In this document: positions 35,601-47,600 of the stretch, piece by piece
Position numbering within the stretch: the first letter of the stretch is position 1
How the letters are laid out: each line of letters opens with the position of its first letter
NCBI RefSeq assembly: GCF_019175385.1
Contig: NC_083345.1
Coordinates: 11,943,205 to 12,007,204, forward strand
Direction: 5' to 3'
Source: Lycium barbarum
Lineage: Eukaryota; Streptophyta; Magnoliopsida; Solanales; Solanaceae
Length of the DNA: 64,000 bases
The notes under the pieces: model-generated
What the model saw: the letters and a program-made list of their open reading frames with translations, nothing else
Told to the model about the DNA's origin: nothing
Databases searched by the model: none
Made by a program: the position numbers and the translations under genes

Positions 35601-37967
35601 TATGTATGTTTGAGTAGGTTGGAGATGACTCGCCAGGTCTCGCTAATAACAATTACTTTGTCGACTGCTGAGTTGAATAAAAGCTCTCCTGGGTAAGCTC
35701 TACAAATGCTATATCTTTATTTTGAAGGACGGTCGTCCCTCTCCTCTATTTTTTTGAGAATAACATTTAGAATATACATATATTATTCTCTAACATGGGG
35801 TGAATGCTGTGTATCTAGCTACCAAGCTCCAGCTCGTTTTGATCAGTCAGGAGCAGAGAATCAACAACTGCAGCAAGCAAAACAAGCCTATGCCCCTTCT
35901 GATTTTAATCAAGGTGAATCCGTTAATATATGAGTTAGATTACATATTACCCATAATTTTGCTGCTTTCTTTCCTAATTTTATTTTTGCTTGGTTTTGAA
36001 AAGTTCTTTGAGATTTTACACATGGATAATTGGCATTGCGTTTGGCCATTCAGCAATTAGATTTTTCAAGCATGGTCCATAGCAATTGTGAAGTTTATCA
36101 TTTATGTTCCATGATTGGGGATGAAGCGTAGATGTTGGTGTTCCTTTACGTTTCGTTGTTACATTGCAAACAATACTTTGCTGCTGTTTCATTCTTACAA
36201 AACTTGATGTTCAGATTCTTATGGTATCCGTGGTCGAGGCCGAGGTAGGGGCAGAGGCAGAGGACGGGGAAGGGGACGTGGCAGGGGTGGTTATGGAAAC
36301 TACTACCAAGGTATTGATTTGTATAAGTTTTCTACATAGCTGATTTCATTTCTCTGTTTCTTTTATGCATAGAGGGGACTGGGGAATAGAAATGGGAAGG
36401 GGGACAGAGAGATTCAAATCCATGCCTATTGTGTGCAGTCCTGTATTCTAACAATACATGCTATTTGCAGATGATGGTGGATATTATAATCCAGGTCGAG
36501 GTGGTGGATTTGCAGATGATGGTGGATATTATAACCCAGTTCGAGGTGGTGGATTTGCAGATGATGGTGGATACTCTCACCCCGGTCGAGGTGGTGGCCG
36601 GGGCAGAGGTTGGGGATACCGTGGTAAGTTCCATAATGTTTGAGATTAAGGAAAAAAGTTGAAAAGTGTCAATTTGCTTGTAAAGAAGTAACATTGTGGT
36701 TTAAATTTGCAGCGAATTTTTTATTTTTGAGGCTTACGAAAGTCATCTTGAATTTTACAATTTTCTTAGACACAAACCTACATTGGGGTGGAGGAGAAAT
36801 TCGGAAAGTTTACCTGGCACAGATCTCTAGGTTTTCTTGTTTTATATGTTTCATGTTACAAAATGGGTCTTCCACAAGTATAGACTTGGTAGATGGAAAA
36901 GTAGATGTCTTTACAACAACATACCCATTGTAATCCCACAAGTGGGGTCTGGGGAGGGTAGTGTATGCTGCCTTACCCCTACCTTGTGAAAGGTAGAGAG
37001 GTTGTTTCCGGTAGACCCTCTCAAGTAAAGCATATCAAAATCAAGTATGGAAAGGAAATACATTAGTGAAGAAGCCATGCTCGCAACAAGTAGATGTCTT
37101 TATTTGAACAATATATTTTGGACAAGTGACATCTTTTCCTTAAAATTCTACTGCTAATGTTAAAGGTTAGTTTAGTTCTTCCCTTCCCAGTCAAGGCCAA
37201 CATAAAAGTAATGGCTTTTTGTTTATTTTTTATGTATGTTCTCTTATCTCTTGTCAGCACGTAATTCTATTCCTACATTACCTTGGCCATAACTTCTACT
37301 TCCAATTAAAAAGAGAAGAAGCAAAGTACTCCTGCAAATGAAGAATTGACTTCTGTCATCACCAAGGTTGTAGTGGGAAGGATAGGACCCTCCATTCTTA
37401 ACTAGAGGTCTTGGGTTCGAGCCCTGGGTATGAAATAAAAATCCTAGTAGGAGCGCTTCCTACTTTAATGGCCCTTACGGAGAAACCGGATTAGTCAGGG
37501 CACCAATGTGTGTACCGGACACTAACAAAAGGAAAAAGAAGAATTAGCTTTTTTACCGCTACCTTATTTTAAAAAAAAAAATTGTTCTTTACCGGTGTGA
37601 ATTTATGCTTGAGAAGGTAAGTAGATTATGTATTGAACATGCAACAACTTGGCACCAAGTTGGTGCTAAGGTAGTACAAGAGATAGTAATCCTTCTGTAC
37701 AATAACAAGAAGGATATCTGCAAAAAAGTTCTATCTTGTAAAAAGTATGTAATCTAAAAATTAGACTTGAGAACTGAGACTATATGCGTTACATAGCTTT
37801 ACGTTTGACCTTTTTGGTTACTTTCAACAGGCACGGGATACGGAAGGGGCAGAGGTGGAGGCTGGAGTGGTGGCAGAGGTTATAGTCGTGGACGAGGCCG
37901 GATGGGTGGTCGGGGAGGAAGGGGTGGTGGAAACCAATATATGCAAGAGTTTACTGTCAGAGGTTAA
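32668..37967 (+). CDS. Alba-domain DNA/RNA-binding protein with RGG-rich C-terminus
   Basis: Eight exons in phase: 32668-32790, 35276-35356, 35443-35531, 35618-35692, 35819-35913, 36215-36310, 36471-36623, 37831-37967, giving 282 residues. Residues about 19-115 form an Alba domain (NEIRVTAQGLIRNYISYA, KAMGQAISKTVAIAEIIK, VSLITITLST). A Gln-rich linker follows. The tail is dense in RGG/RGR, including a pure (RG)n run coded by exon 6, three copies of a DDGGYYNPGRGGGFA unit in exon 7 and a GRGRGGGW end. The plant relatives with this layout are the long ALBA4/5/6 type, which bind RNA, enter stress granules and can bind DNA:RNA hybrids; the role here is inferred from family. Intron 1 is 2.5 kb with an internal tandem array, and the last intron holds two SINEs. 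Confidence 0.92.
32820..33850. repeat. Tandem array in Alba intron 1 (unit about 240 bp)
   Basis: CTTGTTTTGAGTGTATTTTC and GAAAAGATTTCAACTTGATG recur near 32830-33000, 33215, 33455 and 33810. TTTTTGGCTATGTTTGTAGC-like segments at about 33157 and 33400 set a period near 243 bp. The copies begin right after the first exon. A G run of about 21-22 lies at about 33059-33080. Confidence 0.75.
36471..36607 (+). repeat. Three 45-bp coding repeats in Alba exon 7
   Basis: GATGATGGTGGATATTATAA-type units occur three times in frame, each coding DDGGYYNPGRGGGFA with small changes. The junction TTTGCAGATGATGGTGG repeats the sequence of the real intron acceptor (TTTGCAG then ATGATGG at 36471). Confidence 0.9.
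36914..37087 (-). mobile_element. Au/TS-type SINE with 15-bp TSD
   Basis: It begins CAACAACATACCCATTGTAA, continues GTGGGGTCTGGGGAGGGTAG and TTACCCCTACCTTGTG. AAGTAGATGTCTTTA at 36899-36913 and 37088-37102 is an exact duplication. It sits in the last Alba intron, antisense. Confidence 0.88.
37348..37530 (+). mobile_element. tRNA-derived SINE of a second family
   Basis: It has a clear RNA polymerase III box-B-like sequence, GGTCTTGGGTTCGAGCCCTG, followed by AGTAGGAGCGCTTCCTACTT and GGCCCTTACGGAGAAACCGG, a Solanaceae SINE signature. GAAGAATT on both sides (about 37340 and 37534) may be the TSD, so the ends are approximate. Confidence 0.7.
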
Positions 37968-38687
37968 AACTATAGCTTGGTAGGAAGAAATATTGCATAA
38001 CCTTTGTTATAGTGTGAAACTCTTTGAGTGAACTTTCATGCAGTTTTGTTTATGTTACTTGGCAAAGGTTTTGTTGTTTTGGTTGGTTTCTTTTGCTTTA
38101 GTTGGAGAGCCATTTTGTTGGTTCTTGTTTCCTCATGATTCATTTATTTTGATGCCATGTAATAAGTTTTCATTTTTTCAGTGTACATAGACTGTTTACT
38201 TCGCTTTCCTTTCATATTAGTATTTCATTTAGATCTTTGTCGACTCTCTAGTGTATAGAACGTGAAAATATAGTTCAAAGATACTTTTTCCTTCATGTTG
38301 GATGTGGAATGTATATTTAATTAGAAATTTCTAGTATGAGCTTCTGGGAATGGAGAATCCATGAGAGTTATACTTCCATCTGTGAATCTACACGATACGA
38401 ATTTGGTGAATTGTGTAGTGTCTTTTAGATACCATATGGTTAAATCAAAAGAATTGTCTCATATTTCATAATTAGTTAGTGTCAAAATAATATTGACGTA
38501 CTTTTTGATACGTGTAAAGTTTCACGGGTAGTACTTATTATCTACAGTATTACACGAAACTGACTCTTTACTCTAGTCTATTTAAGTTTTCTTGGATTAC
38601 ATTTTGAAAAAGAAGAAGAAAAAAAGTAGAATAGTCAGTATCTTTCCGTGGGGTGTCCCAAAGAAATGCTAAACGATGTTATCTAAT
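37968..38687. other. Alba 3' flank
   Basis: The first few hundred bases look like a T-rich 3'UTR. The rest, up to the Mutator-like MITE, is AT-rich with no gene seen. Confidence 0.6.
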
Positions 38688-39153
38688 GAGTTCGGAGCCA
38701 AAATGACTTATTTTTGCAGCCATTAGACTAAAATAGGCTGTCTTTTTTTTTTTTATACCACAATGGGTATTTCGTTGGTTATCCAACGAAATACCCACAC
38801 AAGCACTGTTCATAGCCGGAATTTTTTGTTGCATTTCGCTACACTTGTAGCGAAATGCAACAATTTTTTTTTTTTGTTTGCATTTTGTGAGTTAATCAAC
38901 GAAATGCAATAATTTTTTTTTTTTTTTTTTTTTTTTTGCATTTCGTGAATTAATAAACGAAATGCAACAATTTTTTTTTTTTTTTTTTTTACATTTCGTG
39001 AATTAATCAACGAAATATGTTTTTTTTTTTTTAGCATTTCGTGAATAAACAAACTAAATAGGAAATTATATATATTATTTTTTGCATTTCGTGTATTAAA
39101 AAATGAAATAGGATAAAAAAAAATTAATTTCGTTCATATAAAAACGAAATTGG

Positions 39154-39202
<49 letters not shown>

Positions 39203-39433
39203 TTTCGTTGGTATATCTACGAAATAGTAAAAAAAAAAATTTGTATTTCGTTTATTAAAAAACGAAATATGAAAATAATTTTTTTTGTATTTTTGTATTT
39301 CGTTTATATAAAAAAATAGGAAAATAATTTTATTTTCATTTCGTTTATATAAAAACGAAATAGTGGTATAAAAAAAAAAGCAGTCTATTTTGGTCTAATG
39401 GCTGCAAAAATAAGTCATTTTGGCTCCGGACTC
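38688..39433. mobile_element. 746-bp Mutator-like MITE filled with ACGAAA/TTTCGT hairpins
   Basis: Ends GAGTTCGGAGCCAAAATGAC and (reversed) GAGTCCGGAGCCAAAATGAC continue as inverted repeats for more than 50 bp through GCAGCCATTAGAC. A perfect 10-bp duplication GTTATCTAAT flanks it (38678-38687 and 39434-39443), fitting Mutator-like elements. The interior is a series of small inverted units, each roughly GCATTTCGT, 6-12 bases, ACGAAATGC, separated by poly-T, plus an (AT)n stretch near 39157-39195. The minus-strand Lys-rich frame here is an artefact of the poly-T. Confidence 0.88.
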
Positions 39434-39992
39434 GTTATCTAATAGTCCGTAGGACACAACACAAATTCAGTCAGATCATATTTTTTGTAATGTACTGTAC
39501 GTTTTTCACTTTTTTGAGGTAAGAAAGAATCTCAACAATCTCCGGCTGAAACCTATAAAATTCTCCTTTTTGGCAATATCTTAGAAACTCACTGACGTTT
39601 TCTTTGTTCTTTCTCTTCCCAAAAATTACGATTTTTTATTTTTATTTTTAAATAACATTGAAAAGTAGTTATGTAAAGGAAGTAATAAATGGGGGAAAAG
39701 TATAATAACTGCCTCGCCTCTAACGTACCAGACGAGACTCTAACTTTACCTTTTAAAACATATAAAAACTACAGAATAAATGCAGGTGATTAGTCAAACA
39801 TATTAAATAAAGAATATTTTCCACTCATTTATTCAACATATGATAATCACTAAAAATCTTCGTTTAGTGATTAATAAATCAAACGTGAAGGTGTTAAAGT
39901 CCAACAAATCTCTAGGTCAATCCCATTAATGAAGTAGTAGTAAACTGTTTGCGTAATTTGCAATTTAGAAATTAGAAAACTACTCCCTCCTA
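39434..39992. other. Short spacer between MITEs
   Basis: AT-rich, no coding or repeat signal recognised other than the 10-bp TSD at its left edge. Confidence 0.55.
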
Positions 39993-40092
39993 CTCCCTCT
40001 GTTCATTTTTACTTGTCCGGTTAGGACTTCGCACATTGAGAAATAATAATTGATATGGATATTTTACCACAATATCCATATTAATCGATGTT

Positions 40093-40634
40093 TGTTCGCG
40101 ATAAATTTTGCTAGCAGAAAATAAATAACTGCAATCATAAAACAAATGTGAGAAAAAATCATTTTATTGATTATGTTGTGAGTACCACTCTGGATGGATC
40201 CCTTGATTCTAATCTCCGTGGTGTTCGCCTTGATTTGAGGACCAACGTAGCGTCTTTCTAGAATGAAGGATGAACTTCTGTTGATGTGTTGAATTTTGGA
40301 AGAACTTTGAGCAACAATTTGGATTGTTCTTGAGGGAAGACGTCTCTCGAACTCTCCTTCTTGTTGAAGATCTTTGGAGAAGACTAATGTGGATGTCCTT
40401 GCTCTCCTTTGCCTCTAGTCAAGATGCTATGCAACTTTCAACATGTCTTCAAAATAGGATATGTGACCCCTTTATATAGGTGTGAGCTAGAACTTGGGGG
40501 TATTTTAAGTTATGTATTTTTTACTTAAATAATTAATCCGACTTTATTAACCAAAATTTGACTTGGTCAACATGAACTTAGAACTTAATCCAAATTTTGT
40601 ATGGATTAATTCAATTAAAATATCGATGTCTACA
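40093..40634 (-). repeat. LTR of the outer Gypsy element (3' LTR in element orientation)
   Basis: 542 bp. Compared with its partner it lacks about 80 bp (near 40500-40515) and differs by eye at roughly 22 sites over the first 400 bp. Confidence 0.88.
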
Positions 40635-41384
40635 GATGCCACCTACTTCAAGACTTGTCGAGGTGGAGGCTTTCCGAAATTGTAGATGAGACTTGAAGTA
40701 CCCATGAAGATCATTTTTTTTTGTCTCTGTCTCCGTACAAAACTTCTTTCGACAACTTTCTTGAAATGTGGCTTGAAAGTTAATGTTACTTGAATTTGTG
40801 AACAACCAAAAAGATACGCAAAACTCTTCCTTCAATTTTGGGGATGAGTTTATTGCATCAATTTTTCTTGATCAATATTCAAAGACTAACATTGTATTAT
40901 AACTCCATATTGTAAAGAGATCCTTCCACATAGTTTTCATGTAGAGGCATAATCATTCAAGTGTAAACTTGGTAAGAAATTGATTTGATGGACATGCCAA
41001 ATTTTCTTTCCTTGTTTAATTTGCAAAGAATCCTTCCTTCTTGAAGTAACCTTAATTCATAGCCAAAATTAGTGACCCAAAGTCATTCAAATGTAAGTAC
41101 ATGAATTTGAGATTCTTTTTCCTTAAATTGTTGGTTCATCTTTCTATATAGTGCAAAAGAATATATGATTCTTTTCCTTAAATTGTTGGTTCATCTTTCC
41201 ATATGGTGCAAAAGAATATTTCCTTTTTATATTTTACTACAACTTGCCATGTATAGGATTGGAAATTCTTGATGAAAATATCCATATAAGCATTTCCCAT
41301 GTACGATGGATTCACCAAAGAATTTTGTCTTTCTTTTCTTCCTTTTTTTTTTCTTCTTTTTCTTTCACAACACGCGTCCGTGAT

Positions 41385-41990
41385 AAAACATGGATATCTT
41401 GAAGTTGAAGTGTCAGAAACACGAGAGGCTTGAACCAGTAGAAACTAGACTTCGGAGGCTACGACATATCCATAAATCAAAGCAAAACTCCTTCCGGATT
41501 GACAGGAATCAATTTTTAAAGTTGAGCTTCAGATCTGCATTTTCTTCTGACAGTTTCGCGCAGTCTCACCAAAGCGTACGTATCTTGGTGTAGGAGCGTC
41601 CAAATGACAAGAGGCTTGATTCTGAAGATGCTACACTTGTAGAAATACGACATATCCAAAAATCACCATCGATCTCCTTTTGGATTGACTGGAATTGATT
41701 TTCGAAGTTGGTCTTCAGATCTGGCAGTTCTTTTGACAGTTTCGTGTAGTCGCACTAAACCCGTAGCTTGGTGTATAATTGTACAAATGATTAGGGGATT
41801 GATTCAGAAGATGTTACACTCGTATTAATACAACATATACAAAAATTAAAGCGAAAATCCTTTTGGATTGACGACAATTAGTTTTTAAAGTTGAGCTACA
41901 AATCTGCGTTTTTGTTTCTCAGCACCGTGCAGTCTCACAGAAAACTCCATATCTTGAGATTGGAGTGTGCAAATGACGAGCGGCTTAGTG
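41385..41990. repeat. Three to four tandem repeats of about 185 bp
   Basis: CGACATATCC followed by AAATCA-like sequence recurs at 41463, 41649 and 41832. AATCCAATTTTTAAAGTTGA-like, TTCAGATCTGC and GCAGTCTCAC blocks recur in step. It lies in the non-coding part of the outer Gypsy element. Confidence 0.75.
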
Positions 41991-42493
41991 AGATTGACAC
42001 TTGGCGTAGTCTTTTCCAACCTTGACGAGAAAATTGATGGTGCATCTCCCTCTTTAACTTGGCGAGAGAGGCACTTGAAGTACCTCATTTTTTTGCAGCT
42101 ATGATGAACATGAAGTAAGTAGATATGCCCCTAGACAAAGTGTGTAGACCTACTGATGCACCAAGATCCATCTACTATGAAGAAGTTGATGTAAGAAGAA
42201 TGTCATGAAAAATCTCTCCATCCTTCAAAGTTGTCGAAGCTTGTCTTTAGATTCTCCAAGCATGTGAAAAGCAGTAAAGGAAACCTCATGCAAGCAACTT
42301 TTCTTTGGCTCCACATTGAAGGGATGAGTTTATTTTACTCATGTGACTGCACTTAGAAGGGAATTCTAAATTGCCTACGTACCTCAGCGAAGAGGATCAA
42401 GTCATTACGTAGTTCAGAAAGAGTATTTTATTTGATTTTCTTTTCTTGTATGCAGTTTATACTCGTGCATCATGGAGTGTTGAAACGTGCAGT

Positions 42494-43565
42494 TTAAGCT
42501 CGTGCAAAAAAGAGCTTAGCAACTTGCAGTTTAGGCTCGTGCGGTGAGGAGACTTGTGATGTGCAGTTTAAACTTGTACAACTAGGAGCAGTTTGGGAAA
42601 AAACTCCAATAGTGTAATTGGATTTCGAGCCCTTTGCGGAATTGTTGCACCAAATCTTGACGTCGGAATTTATACTTTTCCATAATTGCCGACGATTTGT
42701 AGTTGCTTTTGCCTTTGGGATTTGACGCTTTAAAGATTTTTTATTCTTATGTCTTTTGTGAGAAACCAATGTCCAAGTTTCACGATCTTTTTTGTCAGAG
42801 TGGCCATCCACTTTGCGAGTATTTGGAGTTTCCTTTAATATGAGAACTTCAACTGGTTCAGAGCTCTCAAATTGCAGCATGATCGTTCCTTCTTCAATCT
42901 TTGAAGATGCATTAGAAGGCCTACATCTTTGAGTTTCTTGCACCAGACTCTTCTTGTTGCAAAGATAAGCACTAGTATGATTTTCCTTGACAATGTCTTC
43001 ATCGTCAATGATTATTTTTCCATCTCTAACCAACATCATGATATTCTTTTTTAGCATGAAATATTTTTTTGTTGGATGACTGATGATGCGATGAAATTTT
43101 CAATACTTGGGATCATTGACTTTGCTAGCTTCGTTGGGTCACTTTGATGGAGGAATTTGAATGACATTCTTGGTCAGCAACTCATCAAGAATTGAAGGGA
43201 CATCAGAGTTAGGAAAAGGATACACTTTTGCTTTTAACTCCTTCAACGTTGGATGACGTTTTTCTTTTGGAGGATGTTGACTTGCAACTTTTTCCTTCAT
43301 TTTTTGTTTAGCGGCGACTTTTAGTGATGTTGCTCCTACCATTATGTTTTCTTCAGTTTGATGCTTTGATGGTCGCTTGAATTCTCTCTTCTTTTCTAGG
43401 ATCCAAAACATATGGAGTCTTTCCATGGTTCACAATGCTGAACTCCATGTCGTGTGCTCATGTTACCAATTCTTCAAATATTCGTGGCTTAAGTACTTGG
43501 AAAATGTGGCCCCAATTCACTCTTTGGATACACATTTCAACAACAGACATTTCTGAGAGACGAAC
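42494..43565 (-). pseudogene. Decayed Gypsy gag (C-terminal part)
   Basis: The minus strand reads RLSEMSVVEMCIQRVNWGH and FEELVT at its start, a stop, then HPTLKELKAKVYPFPNSDVP, a frameshift near 43060-43140, then MLKKNIMMLVRDGKIIIDD. These are conserved phrases of plant Gypsy gag around the zinc-knuckle-free region. At least one stop and one frameshift break it. Confidence 0.75.
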
Positions 43566-44207
43566 TGTCACACCCCTACCAGGAGTATGACGGGCTCCGT
43601 CCCTTAGGCTGGGAACCACCTGACTTATCCGTTACTTTGAACATTATAAACCATAACTCAAAGAGCACCTGCACGCAGAAAAGGCCCAACATAGGAATAT
43701 CCGATCATTCAACACATATGTACATATGCGGACCGACAAGGTCGCCACAACACAGCGTATATCATAAAGCCGACAAGGCTAACAGTAAAGTATCAAGAGC
43801 TCAAAATAAGGCCAACAAGGCCACCAATATATTATACCATAACATGAACCGGTGGAGATACAAAACATCTAACGGTACACACACGTCTACGAGCCTCTAC
43901 ATGGAATACAAATGATCATAAGGACAATACCAAATAGATTGCAGCTCCGAAGTAAGTGGAGTGCTCCTGAGAATCCGCTGATAGAACACCTACGGGTCTG
44001 ATCCGTCTTCCTACCTACCTGCGGGCATGAGCGCAGCGTCCACAAGAAGGGACGTCAGTACGAATAATGTACTGAGTATGTAAGGCATGAATAACAACAT
44101 AATATAGACATGAAAGGTAACATGGAATAAAAGAGATAACCTGTACATCTGGATGCCTCATAAGGCGGATGCCATGCATGCTTAGCCTTTTAAAAAAATA
44201 TTTTTAT

Positions 44208-44528
44208 ACATATACATAGTACCATGCCTGGCCATTAAGGCTTGGTGTCATATATATAGTATCATGCCCGACCATTAAGGCTTGGTGTCATATATATAGT
44301 ATCATGCCCGACCATTAAGGCTCGATGTCATATATATAGTATCATGCCCGACCGTTAAGGCTCGGTGTCATATATATAGTATCATGCCCGGCCATTAAGG
44401 CTCGGTGTCATATATATAGTATCATGCCCGGCCATTAAGGGTCGGTGTCATATATATAATATCATGCCCGACCGTTAAGGCTCGGTGTCATATATAGTAT
44501 CATGCCCGGCCATTAAGGCTCGGTGTTA
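44208..44528. repeat. Eight 40-bp tandem repeats
   Basis: Units of TGTCATATATATAGTATCAT then GCCCGACCATTAAGGCTCGG repeat with single-base changes, roughly eight times. They lie within the second-level LTR. Confidence 0.92.
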
Positions 44529-44642
44529 TCATCATCAGCCCGCGTCCGGGGCAATATCATAACATGCCCACTGCAGTGGTGTGCACATCTACGTGCCATG
44601 CCCGACCGACTATAGCGCGGCGCGGTGTGAGAAAATACATAC

Positions 44643-47600
44643 TGTTGACACCCAATTTTGCCCCCCCCCCCCCTCCCTTTATTCCAATTAATAAATCAAT
44701 ATCTTATTTTTACCCTTTACTTTATTATAATTTCTACTACTATATTAATTTTGTTAAGTATTAATACGTCGTACATCGCTACTTACTTATTATGTATAAC
44801 TTAGGTAATATTTTACTCTATTATTACTTTGCTCATATTTTATATACTAACGCTACTTATGGAATTTATTATTATTTGTCATTATTATTATTACTACATA
44901 GTATATTTGATCTAATTTAGAAGCCCAAAATATTAATTCAGTCCGTAATTAACTTTGAAAACATATGGGCTAAGGCCTAATTTGGCCAGCCCAATACAAA
45001 AGGAGCAGCCCACTCGTTTTACCCAATCAGCCCAATTAATTCCCCCAAAACCCGACCAGCCCATTACTCATTCTCGTCTGACCCGACCCAATTCCTTAAA
45101 ACCTTTCAATCGGTTGAAACATCTAACCTAGCCGCCCAGCGTTGTCATCTTTCTCTCTCTCTCCGCTCTCGTCCTCTCCCCTCTCTTCTCTCCCTTCCTC
45201 CATTTTTAGCCAAAACTTCAGTCCCTTTTTACCATTCCAGACTTGGCTTCCCCATTTCCACATAACAACGTCCCTATATCTGCTTTGCTCTGTCGTTGAC
45301 AGAGAAAGGACCTTCTATTTTCTCGCTTCAAACACAACAAATCTCCGAAGGGCAGAGAAAAATCGGTCCGTTTTGGGACGAATCTGCAGCAAATCACATG
45401 CAGATAACGGGTCCATTTGACTCGATTCAACTTCAAAAACCCCGCCCAAAAACGGGTGAAAACCCTAGTTCGTCTACTATAAAATGGCGTTAAGGCCTCA
45501 ACCGAAAGGGGGACTACAGAATACTTTGCTACATTCAACATTTTTCTGTATCTCTACTGCTACTTTAAATCGGAGATGTGTTAGAAATTCCATTTGTTTC
45601 GGAATTATTTTCAGACGCCTGAACCCTTCCTAAAATATTCACATTTTTACTATCCTTGGAAATACTCTTTGAAGGATTAAGTGGCTTATTCCTTCTGTTG
45701 TTACTTTAAAAATTGAGTGTAGATCCGAGAATAGAACCTAGTTCACTGCACTTGAAGAAGGTAAACAATCCTTCTTTAAGTAATTTAATTTCAGTTTTGG
45801 TAGATTAAGAAGTAGTTATGTGTTCATACATGTTTGTTTTGGTTGGTTGAATCTCAGTTTATGACTTGAAGTATTATGCATGCTCAGGATTGGTTAGTGG
45901 GTTTTGGTTTTTATGATTCTTGTATGTTCATGTCTTAATTTAATTCGGATTTCTGCAGTTTAATAGGGTAACATTTCATCCTTTAGCTTTCTTTTTAGCC
46001 TTAATCTGTTTTGGTTGATATCAAGTATTAGTTTAGCTTTGTTCTTTTGAGCCTGTTGTTGAAATCTTCTATTAATGGTGATTAACATATAAGAATGCTT
46101 AATTGATAGTACAATAGTAATGTCGTTTATGCTTGTTATTAATGATTAGCTTATAAACATGTTTAGTCGAGTTTCTGCTTTGTCTCGGAAATAAATAATA
46201 GCTTACATATCATGCGTTAGGTTGGACAAGGTCACATTGATTCTAAGCTTCTTGTTCGAATCAGGATGTATGCTAATTTTTGTTCCTAGTTTGAATCTCA
46301 ACTAGCATGCTTAAGTTGTGTCTGATTAGTATGGTTAATTGATATACATAATTTATATAATTCAAATGATTGCTTGAGCCTCAGCAGGGCTGATTTCCAC
46401 TGTAAACAAGTAACCTTTATATGGGGAGATTTTCTGTAGTTCATAACTTAAGCTTAACATAGAAATGAGGCTATCTGCAATATCAGTGTATAGAAAATAA
46501 TAATAACCTTCCAATCCTTTCCCTTTATTTATTTCTTTTGCCTCAGTTTTTGTTTGGTTTTGTGGTTATGTGTTGGTTTTGAATAGATCAGTTCAGAATA
46601 TGTAGTTTAGCATGATGGTTGTCCAAATTCCTTCTTTTTGCAAATCATAAACCGGCTCCTCTATTTCGTGACTGTTTGAAGTGTTAGTTAAAATTAGGGA
46701 CAGAAATGGACTGTTATGTTCCTTCATGATAACTCTTTGGCATAAAGGAGATTATGTGTTTGTGTGAATAAGGATTAATTCCATTTGAGTTAATGCATTT
46801 TCCTTAGTTCATTGCACTTGCAAAAGGTACAACCACTTTTCCTTCGTCTTCACTTTTCTCTCGGAATAACAGTTTGGTTTTAACCAACTTCGACCAGTGC
46901 CACCTCTGTTTGGATTCTTCATTGATGTTTATGTTGATTTACGTGACTAGTGATTTTCAGTACTTGTCTGCTTGGCTGTTGGAATTATACCTGTCAGGGA
47001 AACAAGACTGTTTGTTCGTGCACTAATTCGATATAGATATTGGTGTAGCATAGTTCCAGATTTGAGTAGTTCTCTAATGATTAATATGAATCTGATTTGG
47101 GATTAAATATCGGTATACAGTCTCTAGCTGGTGGTTGCCCTGTTCAGTCCATTTTGATAATCGGTTGAATTTGTGGATTAGTAGTTATGATATTCTAGTG
47201 TTGTTGTCTCAATCTCATTCTGTCTTAACTAAGGATAACAGTTAGGTATGGAAATGTAATGTCTATAACAGATATGGAAAATGTAACAGCGCGTGTCCTT
47301 ACTTGTCTATTGTTTGCATACATTTCCCTTATCTATTTTCTACCTATTTCTCGTTAAATCATATCCCATAAGTTTTTACACCTTCCACATCTATTCTAGT
47401 TGGTCATGTTCAGTATTAGAATTTGCTTGTTTCTTCAGATTGTTGACATTATAGTGAATATGATATTTTTGAATTTGTTCGGCATAAGTTCTTTAACTTT
47501 CTTCTTTATTCTCCACAATCACTTTAATCAGGTTTTCTTTCTAATCCTTTACATTTTCTTTTCTTTGTTTGCATGAACACCGGAGCCGAAGAGTCTCACT

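Noticed and set aside
38810..39052. Lys-rich minus-strand frame
   Set aside because: It is produced by poly-T runs inside the Mutator-like MITE.
39157..39195. (AT)n tract as a possible origin or matrix-attachment site
   Set aside because: No supporting context; it is a simple repeat inside a MITE.
44208..44528. CRISPR-like regular repeats
   Set aside because: Units are directly adjacent without unique spacers, and the DNA is plant nuclear; it is a tandem array in an LTR.
45142..45541. Three overlapping frames on both strands
   Set aside because: They fall within the U3/R part of the 3.9-kb solo LTR and reflect CT-rich sequence.
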